DNA of 64,000 nucleotides, from the NCBI RefSeq assembly GCF_963930865.1, contig NZ_CAWVOH010000004.1, positions 44,667 to 108,666 of the forward strand, read 5' to 3'. Both the position numbers and the translations under genes were made by a program. Every line of letters begins with the position of its first letter. Position 1 is the stretch's first letter. The DNA is from Eupransor demetentiae (GTDB lineage: Bacteria > Bacillota > Bacilli > Lactobacillales > Lactobacillaceae). Shown piece by piece: positions 58,047 to 64,000 of the stretch. The notes under the pieces are model-generated. The model saw only the letters and a program-made list of their open reading frames with translations, was not told the DNA's origin and made no database searches.

Positions 58047-58868
58047 TTACTCGTGCTTATCATTCTGCTTTGATTGGTCTCGTTTTTGGTAAGCCACTTC
58101 GACTTTGACGTAGTGCGGCTTAGTGACCGCCATCAGACCATTACGGCCTTCAACACGGCTTTTACCACCAGTCAAAACAACGGAGGCCAGTGCTAAGCGG
58201 TATTCTTTTTCAGCAGCCTGTACCGGCATCAAGCCGACGCGAATGATTGTTGCGACATCCAAAGCCTGTAGCTGATTAATGCCCGCCAAAACTTCAATTT
58301 GGCCATCCTTTGCTTCCTGCATACCAAAATATGGAAAGAGAGTACCCGGATGGTTGGCATGAATAACGCCTTTTTCAGCAATCACTTGCCGCTGTGCTGC
58401 TTCGGTCAACTTGCCATAGTTGGTGGTCACCATCCCCAGCGCACGCAGTTGGTGCACTAAATTATTGATATTCTCACGCTGGATTTCATTGATTGAAATT
58501 TCAGCTTTAACAACGTCCTTACGGTCATACAGGCCATTGGCCGGCACAATCACAGCACGTTCCTTCGGATTATCAGCAGGTGCCCCGGAGCCTAAATACT
58601 TGGCCGTATAACGCGAGAAATCCCAGCGCACTGTTTTTTCAGTGAAGTAATAAAAGAAATTTAAAACCGTAAAATACAATAGCAGCAAGAAAACCGCAAC
58701 GAGTAGCCAGCCACGGAAGTAACGCTCGTTCTTCAAATACTGAATGGCCAGGTACAGCAAATACCAAACACCGATGCCACACACAGTCGTGTAAATCCGG
58801 CCCTTGGTCCGAGTATTGGTTGTAAAGTAAGCCAAATAAGAATTCAGCAAATCTAAAAGTGAAAACAT
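58047..58868 (-). CDS. Membrane protein with two or three N-terminal helices, unknown
   Basis: 273 residues: helices at about 28-50 and 53-75 (YTTVCGIGVWYLLYLAIQYL; GWLLVAVFLLLLYFTVLNFF), followed by a soluble part of about 190 residues beginning FTEKTVRWDFSRYTAKYLG. It resembles a membrane-protein family found next to ltaS in lactobacilli, but I cannot name it with confidence. Its ATG overlaps the stop of the small Ser-rich gene (TAATG) and ltaS follows after 26 bp, so it belongs to the lipoteichoic acid transcript. Confidence 0.75.
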   Translation of the reverse strand: MFSLLDLLNSYLAYFTTNTRTKGRIYTTVCGIGVWYLLYLAIQYLKNERYFRGWLLVAVFLLLLYFTVLNFFYYFTEKTVRWDFSRYTAKYLGSGAPADNPKERAVIVPANGLYDRKDVVKAEISINEIQRENINNLVHQLRALGMVTTNYGKLTEAAQRQVIAEKGVIHANHPGTLFPYFGMQEAKDGQIEVLAGINQLQALDVATIIRVGLMPVQAAEKEYRLALASVVLTGGKSRVEGRNGLMAVTKPHYVKVEVAYQKRDQSKQNDKHE

Positions 58869-59239
58869 TAGTTGCCCCCTACCTTACTGCTCGACTTAAA
58901 GTCATCGATATTAAGACTAAAGGAACTTGATGAAGAGGAATCATCGCGTTCGCTACTTGAACGAGAAGATTCATCTTTTGCTTCAGATGATGATGATTGA
59001 CTTGATTCTGACGAAGCGGTCGAAGAATGGCTCGACATACTTGATCGACTCGGCATTGATGAACTCGTTGTCACCACCGGTTGTGAACTCGAGGACACTT
59101 TTTTACCTTCATGCGTACCAGTAGCCACGTTGGTTGCCAAGTTGGCCGCTGAAATCGCCACAATTAAAGAAAAAACCGCCATGGGCGTTAAGAATGGTGG
59201 AATTTGTTTTTTATCACTAAAGAATACGTTTTTTTTCAT
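58868..59239 (-). CDS. Small Ser-rich membrane protein in the ltaS operon
   Basis: 123 residues. Helix at about 15-38 (FLTPMAVFSLIVAISAANLA), then a Ser-dominated tail with Glu, Asp, Arg and Lys ending FSLNIDDFKSSSKVGGN. No folded domain is visible. It is translated as part of the LTA block (TAATG overlap), and shares the anchor-plus-Ser-tail layout with the genes at 6578 and 16620. Function unknown. Confidence 0.75.
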   Translation of the reverse strand: MKKNVFFSDKKQIPPFLTPMAVFSLIVAISAANLATNVATGTHEGKKVSSSSQPVVTTSSSMPSRSSMSSHSSTASSESSQSSSSEAKDESSRSSSERDDSSSSSSFSLNIDDFKSSSKVGGN

Positions 59240-59438
59240 TTTCTAAAACCTTAAGTCCATTTTACCCGAATTAAATTGATGCGTCATTTTTTTCTCTTAA
59301 GACGCGAAAACCCGCAATCACTTGCGGGCGGACTTTTATAAAAAGGGACATTAATCATTTAGGGAAGGGGGGAAAGAATAAAGTAAAAGATATGTCCGTT
59401 AATTCGTTTTTTAAATCAACATTTGTTGATGACTGTAC
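59240..59438. other. Divergent control region of the ltaS block and NagD-like gene
   Basis: Contains a strong hairpin CCCGCAA TCAC TTGCGGG at about 59311-59328, followed by TTTTCG on the minus strand and ACTTTT on the plus strand, in the leader of the leftward Ser-rich/ltaS block: a possible attenuator. A perfect inverted repeat ATCAAC ATTT GTTGAT is at 59415-59430, directly upstream of the rightward -10 box. Confidence 0.5.
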
Positions 59439-59444
59439 TATAAT
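59415..59444 (+). promoter_or_regulatory. Promoter with overlapping inverted repeat, NagD-like gene
   Basis: TATAAT at 59439-59444, with a weak -35 (TCAACA, 59416-59421) lying within the palindrome ATCAACATTTGTTGAT. A regulator bound there would cover the -35. Confidence 0.5.
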
Positions 59445-59481
59445 AGGGCAATGTTAAACAAAGATTAAGATTGGAGCAAGC

Positions 59482-60258
59482 ATGACTGTAAAAAATGACG
59501 CCTACCTGATTGACCTGGATGGGACCATCTATCACGGTACGAATCCAATTCCAGCTGCCAAACGCTTTATCGAACGGCTGCAAGCGGCGAACATTCCTTA
59601 CCTTTTTGTCACGAACAATTCAACAAAAACGCCTGAAGACGTTGCCGAAAACCTAACTCAAAACCACCATATTCCGACCACGCCGGATCAAGTCTACACC
59701 TCTGCTCTAGCCACTGCTGATTACGTCAAAAAATTAGCCGGAGGTAAGGCAAAAAAGGTTTACCTAATTGGTGAAGAAGGCCTTAAGATTGCCCTTGAAG
59801 ATGCCGGCCTTAAGCTCGTCGATAATCAGGATGCCGATTACGTCGTCATGGGTCTCGACCGTCAGTTCGACTACCACAAGCTGACCATTGGAACCCTTGC
59901 CATTCAAGCCGGTGCGAAATTCATTGCAACCAACGCCGACACCAACCTTCCTAGCGAAAAGGGCATGATGCCCGGTGCCGGTAGTCTCGTCGCTGCCATG
60001 CAAACTGCAACTGGCCAAACACCCATTATCATCGCCAAGCCTTCCCTTCCGATTATGGAAGGAGCACTGGACCGCCTCGGTCATCCCGCTCATCCCGTCA
60101 TGGTCGGTGACAACTATAACACCGATATCCTGGCCGGCATCAACGCTAAGATTGATACCCTTTTGGTTTACACCGGAGTCTCCAGCCGCGACGACATTGC
60201 TAAAGTTGCTGCAAAACCCACCTACGAAATTAATAACTTTGACGAATGGTCTTTCTAA
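59482..60258 (+). CDS. HAD-IIA (NagD/YutF-like) phosphatase
   Basis: 258 residues. Motif I LIDLDGTIYHG near residue 9, motif II FVTNNSTKTP near 43, motif III with Lys in AKPSLPIMEGAL near 182, motif IV VGDNYNTDILAGINAK near 206. This subclass is common in Gram-positives and hydrolyses small phosphate esters such as AMP, p-nitrophenyl phosphate or sugar phosphates. AGATTGGAGCAAGC precedes ATG at 59482. Confidence 0.92.
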   Translation: MTVKNDAYLIDLDGTIYHGTNPIPAAKRFIERLQAANIPYLFVTNNSTKTPEDVAENLTQNHHIPTTPDQVYTSALATADYVKKLAGGKAKKVYLIGEEGLKIALEDAGLKLVDNQDADYVVMGLDRQFDYHKLTIGTLAIQAGAKFIATNADTNLPSEKGMMPGAGSLVAAMQTATGQTPIIIAKPSLPIMEGALDRLGHPAHPVMVGDNYNTDILAGINAKIDTLLVYTGVSSRDDIAKVAAKPTYEINNFDEWSF

Positions 60259-60261
60259 ACG

Positions 60262-60296
60262 AAAAAGCGCACCGAATTGGCGCGCTTTTTTATTGC
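60262..60296. terminator. Bidirectional terminator
   Basis: AAAAGCGC ACCGAATTG GCGCGCTTTTTT between the convergent phosphatase and helicase genes; overlaps the helicase stop. Confidence 0.9.
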
Positions 60297-61483
60297 AATT
60301 TTAAGAGTCGCTTGCGTAAAGCAGGATCAGCAGCTGTAATGTAAAGCCCCCGCGTTCCACGTTTCAAAAGAATATTGAGCGCATTGAACATGACCGTTCG
60401 TTTCACTTCCGCAATTTCTTTTGGATCCGTCAGTCCCGGACGCCGCTTGTAGATTTCAGTATGCGTTACCTTGCTTGGATTAACCGTCATGCGATCATGC
60501 TCAGCATCGTATTCAAAGGGTGGTCCCAGCAAAACACCAACATAATTCAAATCGAAACCTTGAATCGTGTATATCGAACCAACTTCATTAATTGATTCCG
60601 GCCGTTCCGCCCAGGGCGTCGGTTGCGGATCAAGTTCATCCCAAGGTTGATCAAAGTCATCCAACATCACGTGATGGCGACCATCATCACCTTTTTCAAA
60701 ACCAGTTGTCGCCACCATACGTGACAAACCAACTTCTTTATTCTTTTCCTTTATCACGGCAAAAATATCTGCCGCTCGGTTAAAGATACGCAAGTCATAA
60801 TGACCAAGGTCTTTCGGTACCGGCACCAGCTTTCCTTCAGATAATTCGTTCACCCAGTCCATAACAGCCTGAGAAGCGTTCATCCGGTACTGGAAATTAA
60901 AGTTAAAGACCTGATAATCGTACGGTGCCAAAACCTTCTTCAACAACTTTCGGTCCCAGTACATCTTGGTTTGCATAACCTGTTTAAAATCAAAAACAAC
61001 GACTACAACTTTGGCCAACTTGATAATCTCGGCCAATTGGTTCTGCTGCGTAAATTTGACATAGGGTTCTGGTTTTGACAGCAGCAAATGCCCTTCATCG
61101 ATCAAAACCACATCATATTTTTCATCATTCTTGTGCGCGCTGTTAATCAAGGAAGTCGGACGAATATAGTCCTTCTTGCGCAAGTTTGGTAATTCCGCAC
61201 TCATCTCCTGATAAACTTTTAACAGTTCCGGATGATTTACCGTAAAGATACTATTTGTTTCATAGTAGGGACTATCTGCTTTTTTCGCACCTGCTTTCAA
61301 CTGTTGAAAAAGCTTCGTCAAGACGACACTTTTCCCCGTGCCGGCATCGCCTTCAATCACCGCAATATGATGGCCATCTTTTTTCAAAGAGGACTGAATA
61401 TAATGGTTAATCAAGTCTAGCTGCTCTTCTTGCTGACCGGAAAGCTGCTCAATGTTAAATTTTTTAACAGCAGAATTATCCAA
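60290..61483 (-). CDS. DUF2075-type DNA/RNA helicase or ATPase
   Basis: 397 residues, SF1-like. Walker A EGDAGTGKSVVLTKLF near 46, Walker B VVLIDEGHLL near 128, Arg motif FNFQYRMNASQAV near 195, and the C-terminal GSIYTIQGFDLNYVGVLLGP and RGTRGLYI motifs of DUF2075. These stand-alone proteins are widespread and related to Schlafen/UvrD helicases; the role is unknown. The start is TTG at 61483, 5 bp after GGAGG. The gene is followed by a terminator. Confidence 0.87.
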   Translation of the reverse strand: MDNSAVKKFNIEQLSGQQEEQLDLINHYIQSSLKKDGHHIAVIEGDAGTGKSVVLTKLFQQLKAGAKKADSPYYETNSIFTVNHPELLKVYQEMSAELPNLRKKDYIRPTSLINSAHKNDEKYDVVLIDEGHLLLSKPEPYVKFTQQNQLAEIIKLAKVVVVVFDFKQVMQTKMYWDRKLLKKVLAPYDYQVFNFNFQYRMNASQAVMDWVNELSEGKLVPVPKDLGHYDLRIFNRAADIFAVIKEKNKEVGLSRMVATTGFEKGDDGRHHVMLDDFDQPWDELDPQPTPWAERPESINEVGSIYTIQGFDLNYVGVLLGPPFEYDAEHDRMTVNPSKVTHTEIYKRRPGLTDPKEIAEVKRTVMFNALNILLKRGTRGLYITAADPALRKRLLKLQ

Positions 61484-61492
61484 AGTAGCCTC

Positions 61493-62437
61493 CTAGATAT
61501 GCTGCACTAAGAACATGAGGATTGGCACGAAAATCAAGCTGAGCGAAGTAGTTTCTGCGACGGCAACCGCTGCATAACGGTCATCGGCACCATACAACTG
61601 TGAAACCACGGGTGCATTGGTCATTACCGGCATTGCTGCTTGCATAATGAAGACCTGCTTCATCAAAATTGGCATCCCGGTTGGCAAAACCAAAGCAGCC
61701 ATCAGCAAAGGCGCCACCAAAAAACGACCAGCAAGCACACCCATAATTTTCCTTGAAAAGCGAATATCACTCAGCTTTGTGCGAGAAATAGCAATTCCAA
61801 TGAAAATCATGGAAAGCGGAACCGTCATGTTGCCCAGATCAGTCAAGCTCTTGGTCAAGAAGGCTGGCAAGCTGATGTGCAGGAGCACAAGCACCACACC
61901 TAGCATAAAGCCTAACAAAGGCGGTGAAAATACCTTCTTCGCAACGTCGGCGGCAGATAAGTGATTCCCTTGATCACCATCTCGCTGAATCAAATATACA
62001 CCTAATGTCCAAAAAATGGTTGTATTAGCCATGTAGTAGACCAAAACATAAGGCAAACTTGGCACGCCGAAAAGGGCCATGTTAATGGGTAAACCAATAA
62101 AAATCGTGTTTGAATTCAAAAACATCGATTCAAATAAGCCACGTTCATCCTTCTTAATTCGAAGAATCCGAGCAACGCCAATCGAAAGGCCAAACAGAAT
62201 CGCCATCGACAAAATCGGAAAACGTAAATCCGGTAGAGTACGCAGAAGAATATCCGCCGTAAAATTCTTTGTGATGGTTGAAATCATGGCTGCTGGCAAA
62301 GCAACCTGCGTCACTAACTTTGCGATTAATCGCGAGGTTTTCTTATCAAACCAACCCCGTTTCGCTAATCCAAAACCAACTAAGATAATTATCAGAACTT
62401 CAAGAACACCAGATATACTGGACCATAATGCAGCCAT
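61493..62437 (-). CDS. AEC-family transporter (malate permease/auxin carrier type)
   Basis: 314 residues with ten helices in two five-helix repeats. Conserved features are FLNSNTIFIGLPINMALFG near 105 and the second-repeat MQAAMPVMTNAPVVSQLYGAD near 265. In lactic acid bacteria such carriers move malate or other carboxylates; the substrate here is unknown. It lies upstream of and 9 bp from the helicase gene. Confidence 0.87.
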   Translation of the reverse strand: MAALWSSISGVLEVLIIILVGFGLAKRGWFDKKTSRLIAKLVTQVALPAAMISTITKNFTADILLRTLPDLRFPILSMAILFGLSIGVARILRIKKDERGLFESMFLNSNTIFIGLPINMALFGVPSLPYVLVYYMANTTIFWTLGVYLIQRDGDQGNHLSAADVAKKVFSPPLLGFMLGVVLVLLHISLPAFLTKSLTDLGNMTVPLSMIFIGIAISRTKLSDIRFSRKIMGVLAGRFLVAPLLMAALVLPTGMPILMKQVFIMQAAMPVMTNAPVVSQLYGADDRYAAVAVAETTSLSLIFVPILMFLVQHI

Positions 62438-62500
62438 AACTCACTCGCCTATTTTTAATGATATTCTAATAATAACATAATTATGTCATAAAAGATGACA

Positions 62501-62529
62501 CAAAAAAGGAGGAGCTTGCACTCCCCCAC
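62501..62529 (-). terminator. Terminator of the rRNA-tRNA operon
   Basis: GGGGGAG TGCAAG CTCCTCC followed by TTTTTTG on the minus strand, just after tRNA-Ile. Confidence 0.9.
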
Positions 62530-62532
62530 CTA

Positions 62533-62606
62533 TGGGCCATCCAGGACTCGAACCTGGGACCTCTGCGTTATCAACACAGCGCTCTAACCAACTGAGCTAA
62601 TGGCCC
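62533..62606 (-). tRNA. tRNA-Ile (GAU)
   Basis: Complete cloverleaf of 74 nt, GGGCCATTAGC...TGGCCCA, anticodon GAU between CTGTGTT and AACGCAG. No encoded CCA. Last gene of the cluster. Confidence 0.97.
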
Positions 62607-62623
62607 ATCTACCAAATGGTAAA

Positions 62624-62694
<71 letters not shown>

Positions 62695-62713
62695 ATTGTG
62701 AGGTTCCCCTCGA

Positions 62714-62786
62714 TGGCGCGGGACGGAATCGAACCGCCGACACATGCAGCTTCAATGCATTGCTCTACCAACTGAGCTACCGAGCC
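62714..62786 (-). tRNA. tRNA-Phe (GAA)
   Basis: 73 nt, anticodon GAA in TGCATT-GAA-GCTGCA. The acceptor arms GGCTCGG and CCGCGCC give a U4-C69 mismatch in an otherwise perfect stem. Confidence 0.95.
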
Positions 62787-62808
62787 ATTTCCTATCTTTA
62801 GGAAACAA

Positions 62809-62882
62809 CGGTCACAACGGGGTTCGAACCCGTGATCTCCTGCGTGACAGGCAGGCGTCCTAACCAGCTAGACCATGCGACC
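62809..62882 (-). tRNA. tRNA-Asp (GUC)
   Basis: 74 nt, GGTCGCATGGTC start, anticodon GUC in CCTGCCT-GTC-ACGCAGG, discriminator G as usual for Asp. Confidence 0.97.
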
Positions 62883-62884
62883 AA

Positions 62885-62958
62885 TTGCGGGAGTAGGATT
62901 TGAACCTACGACCTTCGGGTTATGGGCCCGACGAGCTACCGAACTGCTCCATCCCGCG
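62885..62958 (-). tRNA. Initiator tRNA-fMet (CAU)
   Basis: 74 nt, CGCGGGATGGAGCAG start with the initiator hallmarks: unpaired C1-A72 and three G-C pairs (GGG...CCC) on the anticodon stem. Confidence 0.97.
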
Positions 62959-62983
62959 ATATTATTATGTGGGCTTCGCCCTA

Positions 62984-63073
62984 AGGAGAATGGGGGATTC
63001 GAACCCCCGCGCCGATTTCTCGACCTGACGGTTTTCAAGACCGTTCCCTTCAGCCAGACTTGGGTAATTCTCC
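62984..63073 (-). tRNA. tRNA-Ser (UGA)
   Basis: 90 nt with the long variable arm of serine tRNAs; anticodon UGA in ACGGTCT-TGA-AAACCGT. The discriminator reads U, not the common G. Confidence 0.95.
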
Positions 63074-63089
63074 ATGATCTTTGGCCGCA

Positions 63090-63163
63090 TGGACCATGTT
63101 GGACTCGAACCAACGACCGGACGGTTATGAGCCGTCTGCTCTAACCAACTGAGCTAATGGTCC
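63090..63163 (-). tRNA. tRNA with CAU anticodon, probably tRNA-Ile2 (lysidine type)
   Basis: 74 nt, GGACCATTAGCTCAG start, anticodon loop GGCT-CAT-AACC. The order Met-(this)-Ser-fMet-Asp-Phe-Gly-Ile parallels the Bacillus trnB cluster, where this position is Ile2. C34 would be changed to lysidine to read AUA. The alternative is a second elongator Met. Confidence 0.85.
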
Positions 63164-63175
63164 GCTTCGAGTCTA

Positions 63176-63249
63176 TCGCGGCGGGGGGAATCGAACCCTC
63201 GACCTCTCGGGTATGAACCGAACGCTCTAGCCAGCTGAGCTACACCGCG
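63176..63249 (-). tRNA. Elongator tRNA-Met (CAU)
   Basis: 74 nt, CGCGGTGTAGCTCAG start, anticodon CAU in TTCGGTT-CAT-ACCCGAG. The T-stem contains one A50-C64 mismatch, and the first pair is C1-G72. Confidence 0.9.
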
Positions 63250-63276
63250 ATCCTCATAACTGATCTTTCTCAGTCA

Positions 63277-63350
63277 TCGGGACGACAGGATTCGAACCTG
63301 CGACCCCCTGGTCCCAAACCAGGTGCTCTACCAAGCTGAGCTACGTCCCG
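63277..63350 (-). tRNA. tRNA-Pro (UGG)
   Basis: 74 nt, CGGGACGTAGCTCAG start, anticodon UGG in CCTGGTT-TGG-GACCAGG. Confidence 0.97.
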
Positions 63351-63407
63351 TTCTTGTCCTAGACCATCGGCTTAGGCCAATCTTTTCTTTGCATTCTTCG
63401 AATGCCA

Positions 63408-63481
63408 TGCACCTAGCAGGAGTCGAACCTGCAACCTCCTGATTCGTAGTCAGACGCTCTATCCAATTGCGCTATAGGTGC
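63408..63481 (-). tRNA. tRNA-Arg (ACG)
   Basis: 74 nt, GCACCTATAGCGC start, anticodon ACG (A34 to inosine) in TCTGACT-ACG-AATCAGG. Confidence 0.97.
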
Positions 63482-63486
63482 ATATA

Positions 63487-63570
63487 TGCCGGCGACCGGG
63501 ATCGAACCGGTACGATGTTTCCATCGCAGGATTTTAAGTCCTGTGCGTCTGCCTATTCCGCCACGCCGGC
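63487..63570 (-). tRNA. tRNA-Leu (UAA)
   Basis: 84 nt with a long variable arm (GATGGAAACATC hairpin); anticodon UAA in CAGGACT-TAA-AATCCTG. Confidence 0.97.
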
Positions 63571-63574
63571 GAAA

Positions 63575-63646
63575 AGCGGAAGACGGGATTCGAACCCGCG
63601 ACCCCCACCATGGCAAGGTGATGTTCTACCACTGAACTACTTCCGC
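63575..63646 (-). tRNA. tRNA-Gly (GCC)
   Basis: 72 nt, GCGGAAGTAGTTCAGTGG start, anticodon GCC in TCACCTT-GCC-ATGGTGG. Confidence 0.97.
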
Positions 63647-63655
63647 ATAATCCTA

Positions 63656-63728
63656 TGCCGACTAAAGGATTCGAACCTTCGACCCCCGCTTTACAAGAGC
63701 GGTGCTCTACCAGCTGAGCTAAGTCGGC
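63656..63728 (-). tRNA. tRNA-Thr (UGU)
   Basis: 73 nt, GCCGACTTAGCTCAG start, anticodon UGU in CCGCTCT-TGT-AAAGCGG. Confidence 0.97.
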
Positions 63729-63771
63729 ATCCCATCGTCGACGTGACCTTCTTTTGACTTTCTAGCCAAAA

Positions 63772-63844
63772 TGGACGCTACAGGGATCGAACCTGTGACC
63801 CCCTGCTTGTAAGGCAGGTGCTCTCCCAGCTGAGCTAAGCGTCC
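63772..63844 (-). tRNA. tRNA-Val (UAC)
   Basis: 73 nt, GGACGCTTAGCTCAG start, anticodon UAC in CCTGCCT-TAC-AAGCAGG. First tRNA after the 5S gene. Confidence 0.97.
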
Positions 63845-63901
63845 AGATAAAGAATTTTGGCCCAACTTGCCAGTCGGGTCATCCTTCTTCTTTAAACTAT
63901 G

Positions 63902-64000
63902 TACGGCATCGCGTCGTCCTATCCTCGCAGCCAGCGATCCGGCAACTACTTTCGGCGCTATAGAGCTTAACTTCTGTGTTCGAGATGGGTACAGGTGGTT
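63902..64000 (-). rRNA. rrf: 5S ribosomal RNA, 3' part
   Basis: The minus strand holds the conserved 5S core CCCATCTCGAACACAGAAG and AGCGCCGAAAGTAGT, then TGCGAGGATAGGACG near the 3' end. About 99 of roughly 117 nt are present; the 5' end lies beyond the window. It marks the end of an rRNA operon whose 16S and 23S genes should lie to the right. Confidence 0.95.

Overview
This 64-kb window is chromosomal DNA of a heterofermentative lactic acid bacterium. The evidence is a Xfp-type phosphoketolase, glucose-6-phosphate dehydrogenase and an archaeal-type PEP carboxylase of about 500 residues in one neighbourhood, together with Firmicutes promoters, AGGAGG ribosome binding sites and T-tailed terminators. 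This set points to the Leuconostocaceae (Leuconostoc / Fructobacillus / Weissella group). Base composition looks mid-40s % GC by eye (not computed), which would suit Fructobacillus or Weissella better than most Leuconostoc; the genus call is tentative.

Layout. 1-1.7 kb: tandem array of a 40-codon peptide gene, five complete copies plus the start of a sixth, each with its own promoter, ribosome binding site and terminator; I do not recognise the family. 1.7-6.0 kb: HAD phosphatase, phosphoketolase and a GntR/UTRA regulator with two matching palindromes beside it. 6-12.3 kb: YbaK-type deacylase, then the core block dnaB-rplI-gdpP and rpsR-ssb-rpsF. 12.4-17.2 kb: NhaC antiporter, MFS transporter, zwf and a Ser-rich exported protein. 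17.2-22.95 kb: seven-gene thiamine salvage and uptake operon (tenA-thiD-thiE-thiM-ykoE-ykoD-ykoC) behind a TPP riboswitch. 23-31.4 kb: HD hydrolase, tandem acetoin/diacetyl reductase paralogues, aminotransferase plus PEP carboxylase (oxaloacetate to aspartate), and pnuC plus Nudix. 31.5-37.4 kb: Ser-rich surface protein, DUF536-like protein, two signal peptidases, ribokinase, ribose-5-phosphate isomerase. 37.5-46.3 kb: a membrane-protein gene with an in-frame stop, a ThrE-type exporter, MORN protein plus OatA-like acyltransferase, a zinc mini-operon (AdcR-type repressor plus ZnuA-like binding protein) with an exact AdcR box on its promoter, and an ABC-2 exporter whose ATPase is frameshifted inside Walker A. 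46.5-55.8 kb: unknown large exported protein, ClC channel, menG, menE, CopB-type copper ATPase with a Met/His tail, MIP channel, RluA synthase. 55.8-62.4 kb: lipoteichoic acid synthase operon, NagD-like phosphatase, DUF2075 helicase, AEC transporter. 62.5-64 kb: fourteen tRNA genes behind the 3' part of a 5S rRNA, the tail of a ribosomal RNA operon read on the minus strand.

Most of the window is ordinary core metabolism. The best candidate for an undescribed system is the peptide array at the left edge, where two copies also share a conserved element of about 37 bp over the promoter that the others lack. Other points of interest are the two damaged genes (nonsense codon at 37913-37915; 2-bp CG duplication at about 46139-46142), the zinc operon without its own permease, a ThiM with Asp at the usual Cys position, and an elaborate riboswitch expression platform.
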